64,000 nucleotides of DNA. It comes from Pseudonocardia broussonetiae (GTDB taxonomy: Bacteria; Actinomycetota; Actinomycetes; Mycobacteriales; Pseudonocardiaceae). A program made the position numbers and the translations under genes. Below, piece after piece: positions 48,243 through 55,952 of the stretch. How positions within the stretch are numbered: the first letter of the stretch is position 1; the number at the start of each line of letters is the position of its first letter. The stretch is from assembly GCF_013155125.1 (NCBI RefSeq), contig NZ_CP053564.1, positions 2,921,501 to 2,985,500 on the forward strand. Reading direction: 5' to 3'. The notes under the pieces were generated by a model. That model saw only the letters and a list, made by a program, of their open reading frames with translations. It ran no database searches and was not told the DNA's origin.

Positions 48243-48408
48243 TCCGAGAGACCGTCCCACCTGCGCAAACGCGATCCGAGAGGTCTCCGAGAGGTCGTCC
48301 GAGAGGGGTCTCTCGGACGGGCGCCTCTCTCGGACGCATCCGGGTCTCTCGGAAGGTCTCTCGGAGACCTCTCGGATCCTATATACGCAGGTCAGGGGGT
48401 CTCTCGGA
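48243..48408. other. Ten-copy iteron array, candidate replication origin
   Basis: The octamer TCCGAGAG occurs four times in forward orientation (48243, 48275, 48286, 48298) and then six times inverted as CTCTCGGA (48310, 48327, 48346, 48358, 48369, 48401). The orientation switch forms a palindrome TCCGAGAG-gggt-CTCTCGGA. Several spacings are 11-12 bp, about one helical turn. An AT-rich CCTATATAC lies at 48378-48386 between the last two copies. The array could be an origin bound by the upstream ATPase or a multi-site operator for the 48495 gene. Confidence 0.75.
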
Positions 48409-48494
48409 CATTCGGATCCTGGCGTTCGCGCGCGCGAGTTCGGGGACGACCGGATCTCTCACCTACGCAGCACCCCTTCAACGAGGAGAACGAC

Positions 48495-49064
48495 ATGGCC
48501 CCACCCATCTACACCGACGACGAGCCCAGCCCGGACCAGAGCGTCATCTACCGCCGGTTCGGGATGCACGCCGAGGTCGCCGACACCCACCACCGCGCCG
48601 GCCTTGCCTCGCCGAGGACCCGTAGTCGCTACTCGCAGATCCTGGAGGGGATCGCGCTGAAGTGGCGGGAACCGGCGACCGTGCACCACCGCTCCGGCGA
48701 CGTCGTCGAGTGGTTCTCCGGCCCCGACGCCGTCGCCGCCGACGGGTGGCCCCGGCTCCAGATCGGCCACGAGCGCGACGCCCCCGTGATCGGCGAGTGC
48801 GTGTCGTTCAACCGGCGCGCCTACGACCTGCATGTGCGGTGGCGGCTCGACGAGGACGTCCTGGACGAGCTCGGTGAGTGGCTGCGCAAGCCGCACCGGC
48901 TCTCGATCGGGTTCGAGGAGCTCGTTCCGCCCGACGCCGTCGGGATGTCCTTCGACGGCCTACCGCAGGTCCGTCAGCGCCTGGTCGCCGTCGACCACTG
49001 CGCGATCGTCGTCAAGGGGGCCTACCCGGGCGCCCGCACCCTCCCGCTACCGCTCGCCGACTGA
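48495..49064 (+). CDS. HK97-type prohead protease-like protein
   Basis: A 189-aa protein resembling caudoviral capsid-maturation serine proteases (U35/S78). The order matches: a His followed by a Pro/Gly strand (IGHERDAPVIGE, His92), DLHVRWRL, the nucleophile LSIGFEE (Ser137), and the closing VAVDHCAIVVKGAYPGAR block that in phages reads like EVSLVPNPAYPGA. ATG 48495 has GAGGAG about 7 nt upstream. The frame is also open through the iterons, but that part is an artefact. No capsid, portal or terminase gene is present. The assignment is from motif memory and needs a structure search. Confidence 0.6.
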   Translation: MAPPIYTDDEPSPDQSVIYRRFGMHAEVADTHHRAGLASPRTRSRYSQILEGIALKWREPATVHHRSGDVVEWFSGPDAVAADGWPRLQIGHERDAPVIGECVSFNRRAYDLHVRWRLDEDVLDELGEWLRKPHRLSIGFEELVPPDAVGMSFDGLPQVRQRLVAVDHCAIVVKGAYPGARTLPLPLAD

Positions 49065-49076
49065 AGGATCACGATC

Positions 49077-49661
49077 ATGAGCTACAGCCCGAGCTACTAC
49101 TTGTCCACGCTCACCGACCTCGGCCTCGACACCCCCGGCATGCGAGCCGCGCAGGCTCGCATCAGCCTGCCCACGCTGCCCGACGGCTACCTCGAGCGCA
49201 CCGCGGTCCTGTTCGAGGAGCTCGTGAACGGCCTGGCCGAGCAGCGCATCGGGATCGACGAGGTCGACACGCGCCTGGCCGTGCTCGACGCCAGGCAGGG
49301 TCACCTGCTCGGCTCGATCCAGCGGGAGGTGAGCGAGAAGCGGCGCTACGAGGCGATCCGGCTGCTGGCCGAGGACGCGCCGGCCATCGAGAAGGCGCTC
49401 AAGGCGCGCGTGAAGGCCGCGCAGAAGGACATGGCGGACGCGACCGCCACCCTGCGCGCCGCGGGCGTACAGGACAGCACAGACGCCATGGGCAAGGGGC
49501 GGGCGACGGCGAGCGCGTGGGCGGTGAGGGCGGCCGCGGTCGACGAGCAGGCGCGCCTGCGTCGGGTCCGGGACGACCTCGTCGGCGGCGGCATCCTCGC
49601 CTCCGAGCCGCCGAGCTTCCTCGGCCAGGCCCGCGAGCTCCTCGCCGGTGGGGGGTCGTAG
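49077..49661 (+). CDS. Helical/coiled-coil protein, possible scaffold-like partner
   Basis: A 194-aa protein, 12 bp after the protease-like gene with GAAGGA upstream. Residues about 45-140 are strongly helical (ERTAVLFEELVNGLAEQRIG; KALKARVKAAQKDMADATAT). Phage prohead proteases are usually followed by or fused to a helical scaffold, so that role fits by position. It is otherwise unrecognised. The N-terminus SYSPSYYLSTLTDLGLDTPG has no counterpart I know. Confidence 0.6.
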   Translation: MSYSPSYYLSTLTDLGLDTPGMRAAQARISLPTLPDGYLERTAVLFEELVNGLAEQRIGIDEVDTRLAVLDARQGHLLGSIQREVSEKRRYEAIRLLAEDAPAIEKALKARVKAAQKDMADATATLRAAGVQDSTDAMGKGRATASAWAVRAAAVDEQARLRRVRDDLVGGGILASEPPSFLGQARELLAGGGS

Positions 49662-49672
49662 CCCCCACCATC

Positions 49673-49715
49673 CCAGGGGCGGCCGGTGCGTACCTCGCGC
49701 GCCGGCCGCCCCTGG
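49673..49715. terminator. Hairpin terminator after the protease operon
   Basis: Perfect 14-bp arms CCAGGGGCGGCCGG (49673-49686) and CCGGCCGCCCCTGG (49702-49715) with a 15-nt loop, 12 bp after the stop. No T-tract, as usual for high-GC actinobacteria. Confidence 0.7.
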
Positions 49716-50207
49716 TCGCTGCGTGGTCGAGGCCCCGTTTCTCCCGACCCCCTGCGCGCGTTGGGACCCATGCCCCTATGAATCCCTCTCCCCGCGCTCG
49801 CGGCGCGCCCAGCCCGTCGCGGCCCTGAGCGGCCGCTGACGGCCGCCCCGTGCGAGCCTCGGTCCTGCGCTCCTGTCCTGCGCGTGAGCCGTCCTGGGCC
49901 CGTACAGCGCGCCCCCTGGTGGCCGGTGACGGGCTCGCAGCGCAGGCGAGGGTGGCGCGGACCCGGCGGACGATCATGGACTGCCCCGGCACTCGGAGTA
50001 AGATCATCTCCCCGTCAACGGCTACCCACCGTGACCAGTCGCTAGAAGTGCGACCGGGCACGGCGAGCGGTTACGCTGCGTGTGCGGGTCAACATGGCCC
50101 GCAACAGGGAAGGGAAGCGCCGCACGGCGGGATGGAACCTGCACGGCGGCTTGCGCCCCGGGTCGGCCAGGAGCAGCGCGCGACCCGGGGCACGCCATCC
50201 CCGCAGG
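49716..50207. other. Gene-free stretch inside the element
   Basis: No coding region with convincing amino-acid bias is seen on either strand. A TANNNT-type box, TACGCT (50072-50077), precedes GTG codons at 50080-50084, but the ORF they open runs antisense to the GIY-YIG gene and looks random. The stretch separates the plus-strand and minus-strand gene blocks. Confidence 0.5.
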
Positions 50208-50501
<294 letters not shown>

Positions 50502-50539
50502 TCAACGGGTCGCCTCGCCGCCGTCAAGCGCGCCGAGGG

Positions 50540-50830
50540 TCACACGCCGGCTCGATCGGTCGACGTCGGCGGCCCGACGTAGCCGAGCCCGGCCAGGGCG
50601 CGCGACCAGTCCTCGTGCCGGGCGGCGAGCAGCTCGACGTGACGCGCGGTCATCGGCTCGGCGTCCGGGGCGAGGTCGACGTGGCGCCGGCAGAGGAAGA
50701 CACGGACCCAGCACCGGCGCTGGCGCCACCGGACCACCGCTGTGTGCGTCGGCTCGCCGAGGCAGTGCCCGCCCTGGCCGTGTACCCCGCTCGACGGTGT
50801 GGCCGCGCACCCGGGCCGTCCTACGTTCAC
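50540..50830 (-). CDS. Small Cys/His-rich protein of the element
   Basis: A 96-aa protein with GTG start 50830. It contains C-x-H-type spacing (HCLGEPTHTAVV, RRCWVRVFLCRRHVD) that could bind zinc, followed by a helical tail (PMTARHVELLAARHEDWSRAL). It is not recognised by family. Position between rep and the GIY-YIG gene and its orderly composition support a real gene. Confidence 0.5.
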   Translation of the reverse strand: MNVGRPGCAATPSSGVHGQGGHCLGEPTHTAVVRWRQRRCWVRVFLCRRHVDLAPDAEPMTARHVELLAARHEDWSRALAGLGYVGPPTSTDRAGV

Positions 50831-50886
50831 GAGCTGCTCCCCGGTCGGACGACATGTCCGCCGCGGGGGAGCGCGGCGCGGCGATC

Positions 50887-52086
50887 CTACGTCGGCGGCG
50901 CCGGCCTAGCCCAGCTCCAAGCGAGGCGGCGCGCACTGAGCCACCGCACCGCACCTTCCAGACCCTCGGCCTCAGCGACGGTAAGCAGCTCCTCAGCGAC
51001 GTCGCGGACTGCACGCCACGTTTCCGCAGGTAGAGCGATCAGGTCGTCGCTACCGAGGTCGGCGGCGGCGATGTCCTCGTCGGTCTCCTCCTCGGCGAGC
51101 CGGTAGCGCTGGCGCAGGCCGCGGGAGAAGGTGACCTGCTTGCGCCCGTGGCTGGCGCGTTCGTACTCGAACCACGCCTCAAGATCGTCCGCGAGCCCGG
51201 TGGCGACACCGTCGGCGAGGACCTCCCACATGGTGCGCGACGAGTGCCGCCGGCCGGTCTTCCGGGTCGATCCGGTGACCTCCAGTGACAACTTCGCCAG
51301 GTACACCGCGAGCGCCCCGGACGAGTCGGCGGTGACGGTGCGGGTGTCCAGGCCGCCGTCGAACTCCAGCGCGTCGAACCCTCGCCGGGCCAGAGCGCGC
51401 TGGTAGCGGGCGAACCAGCGGCTGCCCAGCTCGCCGAGCAGATCGTCGGATACGGGCGTGTCGAAGCACAACACGACGTGCAGGTGCGGATGGTGGCCGT
51501 TCCGGTCGGAGTGGGTGACCTCGACGGCGGCGATCCACCCGGTGATGCCGAACTGCTCGACCTCCCGCTGGTAGGCGCGGCCGGATGTGACCCGGGCCCA
51601 TGCGTGCCGCAGTGCGCTCCACGAGTCGGTGAGCCGGTGCCCGCGGTGGTGCCTCAACGTCAACGTCACGAGCCCGCAACCGCCACCGTCGGCGTCCACA
51701 GCAGACACAACCTCGCGGATCTCCTGGGCCCGCTGAGCGCCGATCCGGCGGGCACAGCACGGACACGCCCACGGGCTACCGCAGTGCACCAGCCCGGCGA
51801 AACCTGCAGCTCGTGAACCCTCGTCACCGGACACCCGCAGCGTCGGACCCCCTACAGCGTTGCGCGACACCCGCCCACATGCCCGGACCCGCGGAAGCGA
51901 GCTGATCTCCCACAAGCGACGACGCAGGGCCCACGCCTGGTTCCGACGTTCCCGGGCTGCATCGGCGCCGCCGGAAGAAGTAGGTGCGTTATTACCAAGG
52001 GTCGGCCGCTGCGCGGCCTCCCGCGCCGCGCTCACGCCTCCGGCGCGCGCGGCGCGCTGGCGCTGTGCGGGCCCCGCGGCGGTCAC
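50887..52086 (-). CDS. repSA: Rolling-circle replication initiator (RepSA-like)
   Basis: A 399-aa HUH endonuclease of the Rep_1/RepSA type found in AICEs and Streptomyces plasmids. Motif 1 is GLVTLTLRHHRG, motif 2 (metal-binding HUH) is HHPHLHVVLCF (about residue 202), and motif 3 has the nicking Tyr in VYLAKLSLEV (about 260). A Cys cluster (HCGSPWACPCCARRIG) before motif 1 is also typical. It should nick the double-strand origin and drive excised-element replication. It lies downstream of traB on the same strand with a large inverted repeat between them. Confidence 0.9.
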   Translation of the reverse strand: MTAAGPAQRQRAARAGGVSAAREAAQRPTLGNNAPTSSGGADAARERRNQAWALRRRLWEISSLPRVRACGRVSRNAVGGPTLRVSGDEGSRAAGFAGLVHCGSPWACPCCARRIGAQRAQEIREVVSAVDADGGGCGLVTLTLRHHRGHRLTDSWSALRHAWARVTSGRAYQREVEQFGITGWIAAVEVTHSDRNGHHPHLHVVLCFDTPVSDDLLGELGSRWFARYQRALARRGFDALEFDGGLDTRTVTADSSGALAVYLAKLSLEVTGSTRKTGRRHSSRTMWEVLADGVATGLADDLEAWFEYERASHGRKQVTFSRGLRQRYRLAEEETDEDIAAADLGSDDLIALPAETWRAVRDVAEELLTVAEAEGLEGAVRWLSARRLAWSWARPAPPT

Positions 52087-52170
52087 GAGCTGCCTCCGGC
52101 GGCCCTGCCGGGGGCACCGGTCTCGGGCAGGGGGGTCGCTCCCCTGCCCTCGTCACGGCCCCAGAGGGCG

Positions 52171-52252
52171 GCATGGTCGTCGTGTGGGCCGCACGCATGG
52201 GTAGGACGGCCGCCGGCTCGCGGGCAGGGTGCGGCCCACACGACGACCATGC
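52171..52252. other. 24-bp-arm inverted repeat between traB and rep, candidate origin/clt
   Basis: Perfect arms GCATGGTCGTCGTGTGGGCC-GCAC (52171-52194) and their complement (52229-52252) with a 34-nt loop that is itself GC-rich and partly self-complementary. It is too long for an ordinary terminator. Candidates are a rolling-circle double- or single-strand origin, or a TraB recognition locus. A termination function is also possible. Confidence 0.6.
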
Positions 52253-52306
52253 AGGTGCACGCACGCCGCGACGAGGGCAGGGGAGCTGGGAGAAGCTCGG
52301 TGGGGA

Positions 52307-53443
52307 TCACGCGGCACCGCGGGTGGCTGCGGTGACGGCCGCGGCGTAGGCGCCGTACCCGCCGAGGTAGGGGCCGCGGATGCGGGTGAGTGGGCGGCCG
52401 GGCCAGCTGCATAGCGCGATCCCGGGGCGTGCGGAGGTGTGGCCGCCGGCAAGCAGCTCGGCGTCGGAGTGCAGCAGCTTCACCGAGTCCGCGGAGTCGA
52501 CGCGGAACGAGAGCCGACCGCCGCACTGGGCCCGTTCCGCGGCGCCCACGATCGACGCCTCCGCCCGCTGCGCTGCGATCACCATCCGATGCCCGACCTT
52601 GTGGGACTCGGCGAGCAGGCGAGCGACCAGGGCCCGGACGCGCTTGCCCTGCTTCGGGTCGGCGGCGTCGAGCGCGCGGAGCAGCGCCGGGTACTCGTCG
52701 AGGATCGTGACGACCAGCGGGTGCTCGGCGGAGATCGGGAGGATGTCTCGGTCCAGTGGCATCGCGGCGAGCCGGGCGTCCATGTCGGCGACCAGGGCGA
52801 CAAGGACGGCCTCCAGCGCGTGCGGGTCGGCCAGCCCCGACGCCTGCCACCTCGCGTGCGCGGTGCCGGTGAACGGGCGCAGCGTGATCCCGGACGGGTC
52901 GACGCCGGCCACCACAACGTTGAGGTGGCGGAGCAGCTGCACGATCAGCGCGTACAGCCACGTGCTCTTCCCGCTACGGGTCTGGCCCTGCACGATCAGG
53001 TGCGGCAGCTCGACCGGGTCGACCTCAAGGTTCTCGCCGCCCTCGTCCCGCCCCAGGAGCACACCCGCGCGCGGCGACGGCGGCAGCTCGAGCGACCCGG
53101 CCAGCGGATCCGAGGTCAGCACGGTGACCACGGCCCAGCCGAACCCGCGGTCGGCGACCCGCAGCGCCACCCCGCCCAGGTGGGGCGCGATCAGGTGTCC
53201 TGCGCGGGCGAGCGCGGCGGGGACGGTGCCCTCCAGCATCCGCACGGTCATCCGCAGCGGTGTCCCGAGTTCGACGTTGGTGACCTCGGGTGTGCGGAAC
53301 GAGGTGCCTGCGATCGGGGAGTCCACGGCCAGGCACACACCCGCGCCGATGCAGGCCTGTCTGAACGCCCACCGCATCGAGGCGGCGAACTCGTAGTTGG
53401 CGACGCGGTCGGTGCGGCGGTGGTGCCAGTCGAGCAGAGTCAC
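52307..53443 (-). CDS. traB: FtsK/SpoIIIE-type DNA translocase (TraB-like transfer protein)
   Basis: A 378-aa FtsK-like motor. Walker A is GQTRSGKSTWLYA (about residue 155), Walker B VVTILDEYPALL (about 249), and the sensor-like region MVIAAQRAEASIVG follows. It lacks the long membrane N-terminus of chromosomal FtsK. In AICEs the single TraB hexamer moves double-stranded DNA between mycelial cells, and that is the likely role here. A hairpin separates it from the regulator upstream. Confidence 0.88.
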   Translation of the reverse strand: MTLLDWHHRRTDRVANYEFAASMRWAFRQACIGAGVCLAVDSPIAGTSFRTPEVTNVELGTPLRMTVRMLEGTVPAALARAGHLIAPHLGGVALRVADRGFGWAVVTVLTSDPLAGSLELPPSPRAGVLLGRDEGGENLEVDPVELPHLIVQGQTRSGKSTWLYALIVQLLRHLNVVVAGVDPSGITLRPFTGTAHARWQASGLADPHALEAVLVALVADMDARLAAMPLDRDILPISAEHPLVVTILDEYPALLRALDAADPKQGKRVRALVARLLAESHKVGHRMVIAAQRAEASIVGAAERAQCGGRLSFRVDSADSVKLLHSDAELLAGGHTSARPGIALCSWPGRPLTRIRGPYLGGYGAYAAAVTAATRGAA

Positions 53444-53465
53444 GACGTCCTCCAGAGACGACGAC

Positions 53466-53514
53466 GGCCCGCCACCCTGCCCAGGGGAGTGGATGCCAGG
53501 CAGGGGGACGGGCC
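53466..53514. terminator. Hairpin between the SCO3933-like gene and traB
   Basis: Two-part inverted repeat: GGCCCG and CCCTGCC (53466-53481) pair with GGCAGGG and CGGGCC (53499-53514), with a 3-nt internal bulge on each side. It may attenuate transcription into traB. Confidence 0.5.
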
Positions 53515-53552
53515 GCGGGTCCGAGCTTGAACGGCTCGGGGTCAGGTCGCGG

Positions 53553-53921
53553 TCAGGCCGCGGCGGCCTTCGGCTTGGTGTTCTCGATGCCGTCGGCGCG
53601 GAAGGACAGCGCGACCCGGCCGGTGCCCTGCGCGACGTAGGGGACCGCCACGAGGTTGAGGAACCGGACCTCGTCGCCGAGGCGGGTCTCCGGCACCTCG
53701 TAGGAGGCGACCTTGACCGCGGCGATCTCGGCGCGCTCGGCGTCGGGGTCGTCGACCATCACGTCAACCACCCACATCGGGCGACCCTGCTCGTCCTTGT
53801 CGTGGCTGTCAGGGACGCGCTTGCGGCTGCCGTCGGAGAGCTCGGCGTAGACCGCGCGGGCCGCGTGCTTGCCGGTGGCGATGAACCGGACTCGGGTCGT
53901 GTCGACGGGGATGGCGCGCAT
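53553..53921 (-). CDS. SCO3933-family regulatory protein
   Basis: A 122-aa protein with the family pattern: MRAIPVDTTRVRFIATGK, an Asp/Glu loop with DEQGRPMWVVDVMV, and a C-terminal strand LSFRADGIE. Homologues occur beside rep/tra genes in Streptomyces integrative elements and are annotated as regulatory, but their mechanism is unclear to me. Its presence strongly supports the AICE assignment. Confidence 0.8.
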   Translation of the reverse strand: MRAIPVDTTRVRFIATGKHAARAVYAELSDGSRKRVPDSHDKDEQGRPMWVVDVMVDDPDAERAEIAAVKVASYEVPETRLGDEVRFLNLVAVPYVAQGTGRVALSFRADGIENTKPKAAAA

Positions 53922-54084
53922 CGTGATCTCCAGGTGCTCGGGTGGTGTTGGTGGTGTGGGTGTGGCGGCCGCGCGCAGAGCTGCGGGCGGACAGGTAGGG
54001 GCCGCGCAGGACGACGGCGAGAGAGCCGGTCAGGACGGCGACCAGGGCGCAGAACACGACATCGAGCAGGACGGCGGTGCTCAC
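53809..54084 (-). CDS. Small membrane protein of the element, 3' end overlapping next gene
   Basis: An ORF of 91 codons starting at GTG 54084, which overlaps the upstream gene's TGA (GTGA). The first 30 residues (TAVLLDVVFCALVAVLTGSL) form one transmembrane helix. The rest is His/Arg/Pro-rich and overlaps the SCO3933-like gene by 113 bp in another frame, which is unusual. Only the N-terminal membrane part is convincing. Confidence 0.45.
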   Translation of the reverse strand: MSTAVLLDVVFCALVAVLTGSLAVVLRGPYLSARSSARGRHTHTTNTTRAPGDHDARHPRRHDPSPVHRHRQARGPRGLRRALRRQPQARP

Positions 54085-54371
54085 CGCAGGCCGTAGCGCT
54101 CGGTGCGGGTGGCCTCGTCGTCGAGCTGCGACGCGGCTGCCTCCAGGCCGCCGACGAACGAGGCGCGCTCTCGGAGCCGTGTCTCGACCGTGACGCCGAT
54201 GCTGGCCATGACGGGAGAAGGCTCGTCGATCGGCTGCGCGGCGATGTGCTCGACGGCGCGCCGCAGCTGCGCGGCCTGCGCACGGAGGGCGCTGACGACG
54301 GTGGTCGCTGCGGGGGTCTGCTCGACGGCCGGTGGTGCCTGGCCGGAGCCGGACGGGTCGGATACGGTCAC
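54081..54371 (-). CDS. Small helical hypothetical protein, first gene of the minus-strand operon
   Basis: A 96-aa protein. GTG 54371 has a strong AGGAGG 9 nt upstream. The Pro/Ala-rich first 25 residues are followed by helical sequence (SALRAQAAQLRRAVEHIAAQ; RERASFVGGLEAAASQLDDE). It is unrecognised. As the first gene it marks the operon promoter region at 54372-54515, where CTATAGG (54437-54443 on the plus strand) is a possible -10. Confidence 0.6.
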   Translation of the reverse strand: MTVSDPSGSGQAPPAVEQTPAATTVVSALRAQAAQLRRAVEHIAAQPIDEPSPVMASIGVTVETRLRERASFVGGLEAAASQLDDEATRTERYGLR

Positions 54372-54515
54372 CGCGGGTCGCCTCCTGGGGCGATCAAGGC
54401 CCGGGGAGCCGGTGTTCCCGCACCGGTCCGGGCCGCCTATAGGGCCGTCGGTGCCACGAGAACTATGCGCATGACGCTCAGTGACCAGCAGCGCTAATGA
54501 TCGTGCGCATGCCGT

Positions 54516-54605
54516 CTAAGCGATCAAGAACCAGTAGTTCTCCTCGGGGATGCCGGGGACGGTCCGCTCGCCGGTCAGCGGCAGGGGGGCCGGGTGGGAT
54601 GTCAC
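54516..54605 (-). pseudogene. Severed native 5' end of the Rv3030-like methyltransferase
   Basis: GTG 54605 opens a 29-codon frame encoding TSHPAPLPLTGERTVPG then IPEENYWF, followed by LIA and TAG at 54516-54518. NYWF comes from the attR core, and the last three codons are element DNA. Joined to the chromosomal part at 44566 it restores a full methyltransferase in frame. It may still be transcribed from the old promoter as a short peptide. Confidence 0.88.
54528..54542. other. attR core
   Basis: Second copy of GAACCAGTAGTTCTC. Here the dyad is one base longer (AGAAC-CAGTA-GTTCT). CGCATGCCG lies 13 bp inside (54506-54514) and ACGAGAAC at 54456-54463. Both also occur near attL (44671-44679 and 44689-44696) and could be integrase arm or excisionase sites. 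Confidence 0.85.
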
Positions 54606-54649
54606 GCGCCGACGGTGACAGACGGAGCAGGGCGACGCACGGCCGCCCC

Positions 54650-54960
54650 GGCGCCCCCGCGCCCGCCGCCCGCGCCCCCCGCCCCCGCCCCCCGCCCCCC
54701 GCCCCCCGCCCCCCGCCCCGATGACAGTGGAGTGGCTTTACTTGCATCCAGTGGCAGTAAAGCCACTCCACTGTCACGCGGGTGAGGGCGAGGGCGGGCG
54801 CGGGAGGGCGCGGGAGGGCGAGGGCGGGCGCGGGAGGGCGCGGGAGGACGCGGGGGGCGCGGGAGGACGCAGGAGCGGCGAGGCGGGTGGGCGCTGGAGG
54901 GCGCGGGAGCGGCGCGTCTGGCGATGGCCGAGAGGGCGCGGGAGGGCGCGGGGAGGGCGC
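54650..54960. repeat. C-rich / 55-bp palindrome / G-rich low-complexity region
   Basis: 54650-54720 is nearly all CCCCCGC units, and 54780-54960 is nearly all GGGCGCGGGA-type units. Between them, 54722-54776 is a 55-bp palindrome with perfect 21-bp arms (TGACAGTGGAGTGGCTTTACT) and a 13-nt loop. The C-rich and G-rich flanks are themselves roughly complementary. No gene is seen in 54606-54975. Runs of G could form quadruplexes. Confidence 0.8.
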
Positions 54961-54975
54961 GGTGGGCTGGGCCCC

Positions 54976-55269
54976 TCAGCGCTCCGGGCCGCCCGCCACC
55001 GTCAGCACGCCGCCCACCGTGTGCCGGAGCCAGGCCAGCAGGATGCGGTCGTCGAAGGTCAGGGGGACCTCGGGTCCCGACCACCCCAGCAGTGCGACGG
55101 GCCGGTGGGTCAGCGCGTCGCGCAGGGCCGCGGCCAGCTCCGGGGTGGCCCGGACGGTGAGCCCGTTGTGCGTGACCGACTGCGTGTGCGAGGCGGGGGC
55201 CGTGGCGTCGGCCCCGGTGCTGAGGACGTAGCCGCAGCCGTGACGGTCGTCGTACCCGGTCACCACCAC
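54976..55269 (-). CDS. Hypothetical protein (97 aa)
   Basis: GTG 55269 opens a protein with orderly composition: VVTGYDDRHGCGYVLSTGAD, VTHNGLTVRATPELAAALRD and VPLTFDDRILLAWLRHTVGG. It looks like a small mixed alpha/beta domain. It is not recognised. It is between the methyltransferase remnant and etfB, on the same strand as the Rv3030-like gene and upstream of it before integration. Confidence 0.6.
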   Translation of the reverse strand: MVVTGYDDRHGCGYVLSTGADATAPASHTQSVTHNGLTVRATPELAAALRDALTHRPVALLGWSGPEVPLTFDDRILLAWLRHTVGGVLTVAGGPER

Positions 55270-55447
55270 GGCGGCACCCCTCTCACGCGCACCCCGCAGA
55301 CGGGTTCCCGTCGGCCTGTCCGGGTCATCCGGGAGGTACCGGCGGACCCTATCGGCTCCGGGGCGTGCGCGGGAGGACGCGAACGGACGACGAACGGCGC
55401 CCGCGTGGTCGCGGACGCCGTTCGTCAGGGAGGTGGAGCGGTCGGGC

Positions 55448-55627
55448 TCAGTAGCGCCGGCGGCGGTTGCCCAGCACCGAGGTGACGAGGCCGGCGAGTC
55501 CGCCGCTGCGTCCGGCGGGACGGCCCGCGCCGGGGGTCACGCCGCCGACGGGACGGCCGTGGCCGCCCTGGTGGCCGGGGTTCGTGGCACCGCGCAGGGC
55601 TCCGAGGAGGCGGTTCATGAGAGGCAT
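55448..55627 (-). CDS. Small Gly/Arg-rich protein (59 aa)
   Basis: ATG 55627 with GGAG about 8 nt upstream. The sequence MPLMNRLLGALRGATNPGHQ, then a Gly/Pro/Arg-rich middle, ends SVLGNRRRRY. It may be a small basic nucleic-acid- or membrane-associated protein. No family is recognised. The helical amphipathic ends and RBS support it over chance. Confidence 0.5.
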   Translation of the reverse strand: MPLMNRLLGALRGATNPGHQGGHGRPVGGVTPGAGRPAGRSGGLAGLVTSVLGNRRRRY

Positions 55628-55952
55628 GGTGAAGACTCCGTTTCCATCGGTGCGGGCCGGCCGGGATGCGCCGGTCGTCCGTCACTCGATCCACGTCCTG
55701 GGTGCCCGTTCCGTCCGGGCAGGCAACCGCCATCGTGACGCCGATCACACACGGTTCAGCGACCCTCGGTGAGCAGCCTCACCACCCTGTGCGTTTGCCG
55801 CGCGGATACCGCCCGGTAACAATGACCTGCAGCGTCGCCCGCCGCGCCGAGAGTCCGCAACGGGTGGCAGAGTCGATACATCCGTGGGGTTCTCGTCCCC
55901 ACGAGACCCACGAGCGGCAGCGTCCGCACCGGCAGGAGGTCGAAGAGGTCCG
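55628..55952. promoter_or_regulatory. etfBA upstream region with predicted promoter
   Basis: No gene in these 325 bp. TTGCCG (55795-55800), 16 bp, TAACAA (55817-55822) is a plausible promoter giving a leader of about 120 nt before etfB. The same gap serves the divergent 59-aa gene. Confidence 0.45.

Noticed and set aside
48243..48408. CRISPR array
   Set aside because: Repeats are 8 bp, change orientation, and have 3-32 bp gaps rather than uniform spacers. No cas genes are present.
48240..48494. N-terminal extension of the protease-like protein through the iterons
   Set aside because: The extension is just translated repeat sequence. ATG 48495 has a good RBS and gives the family-like length.
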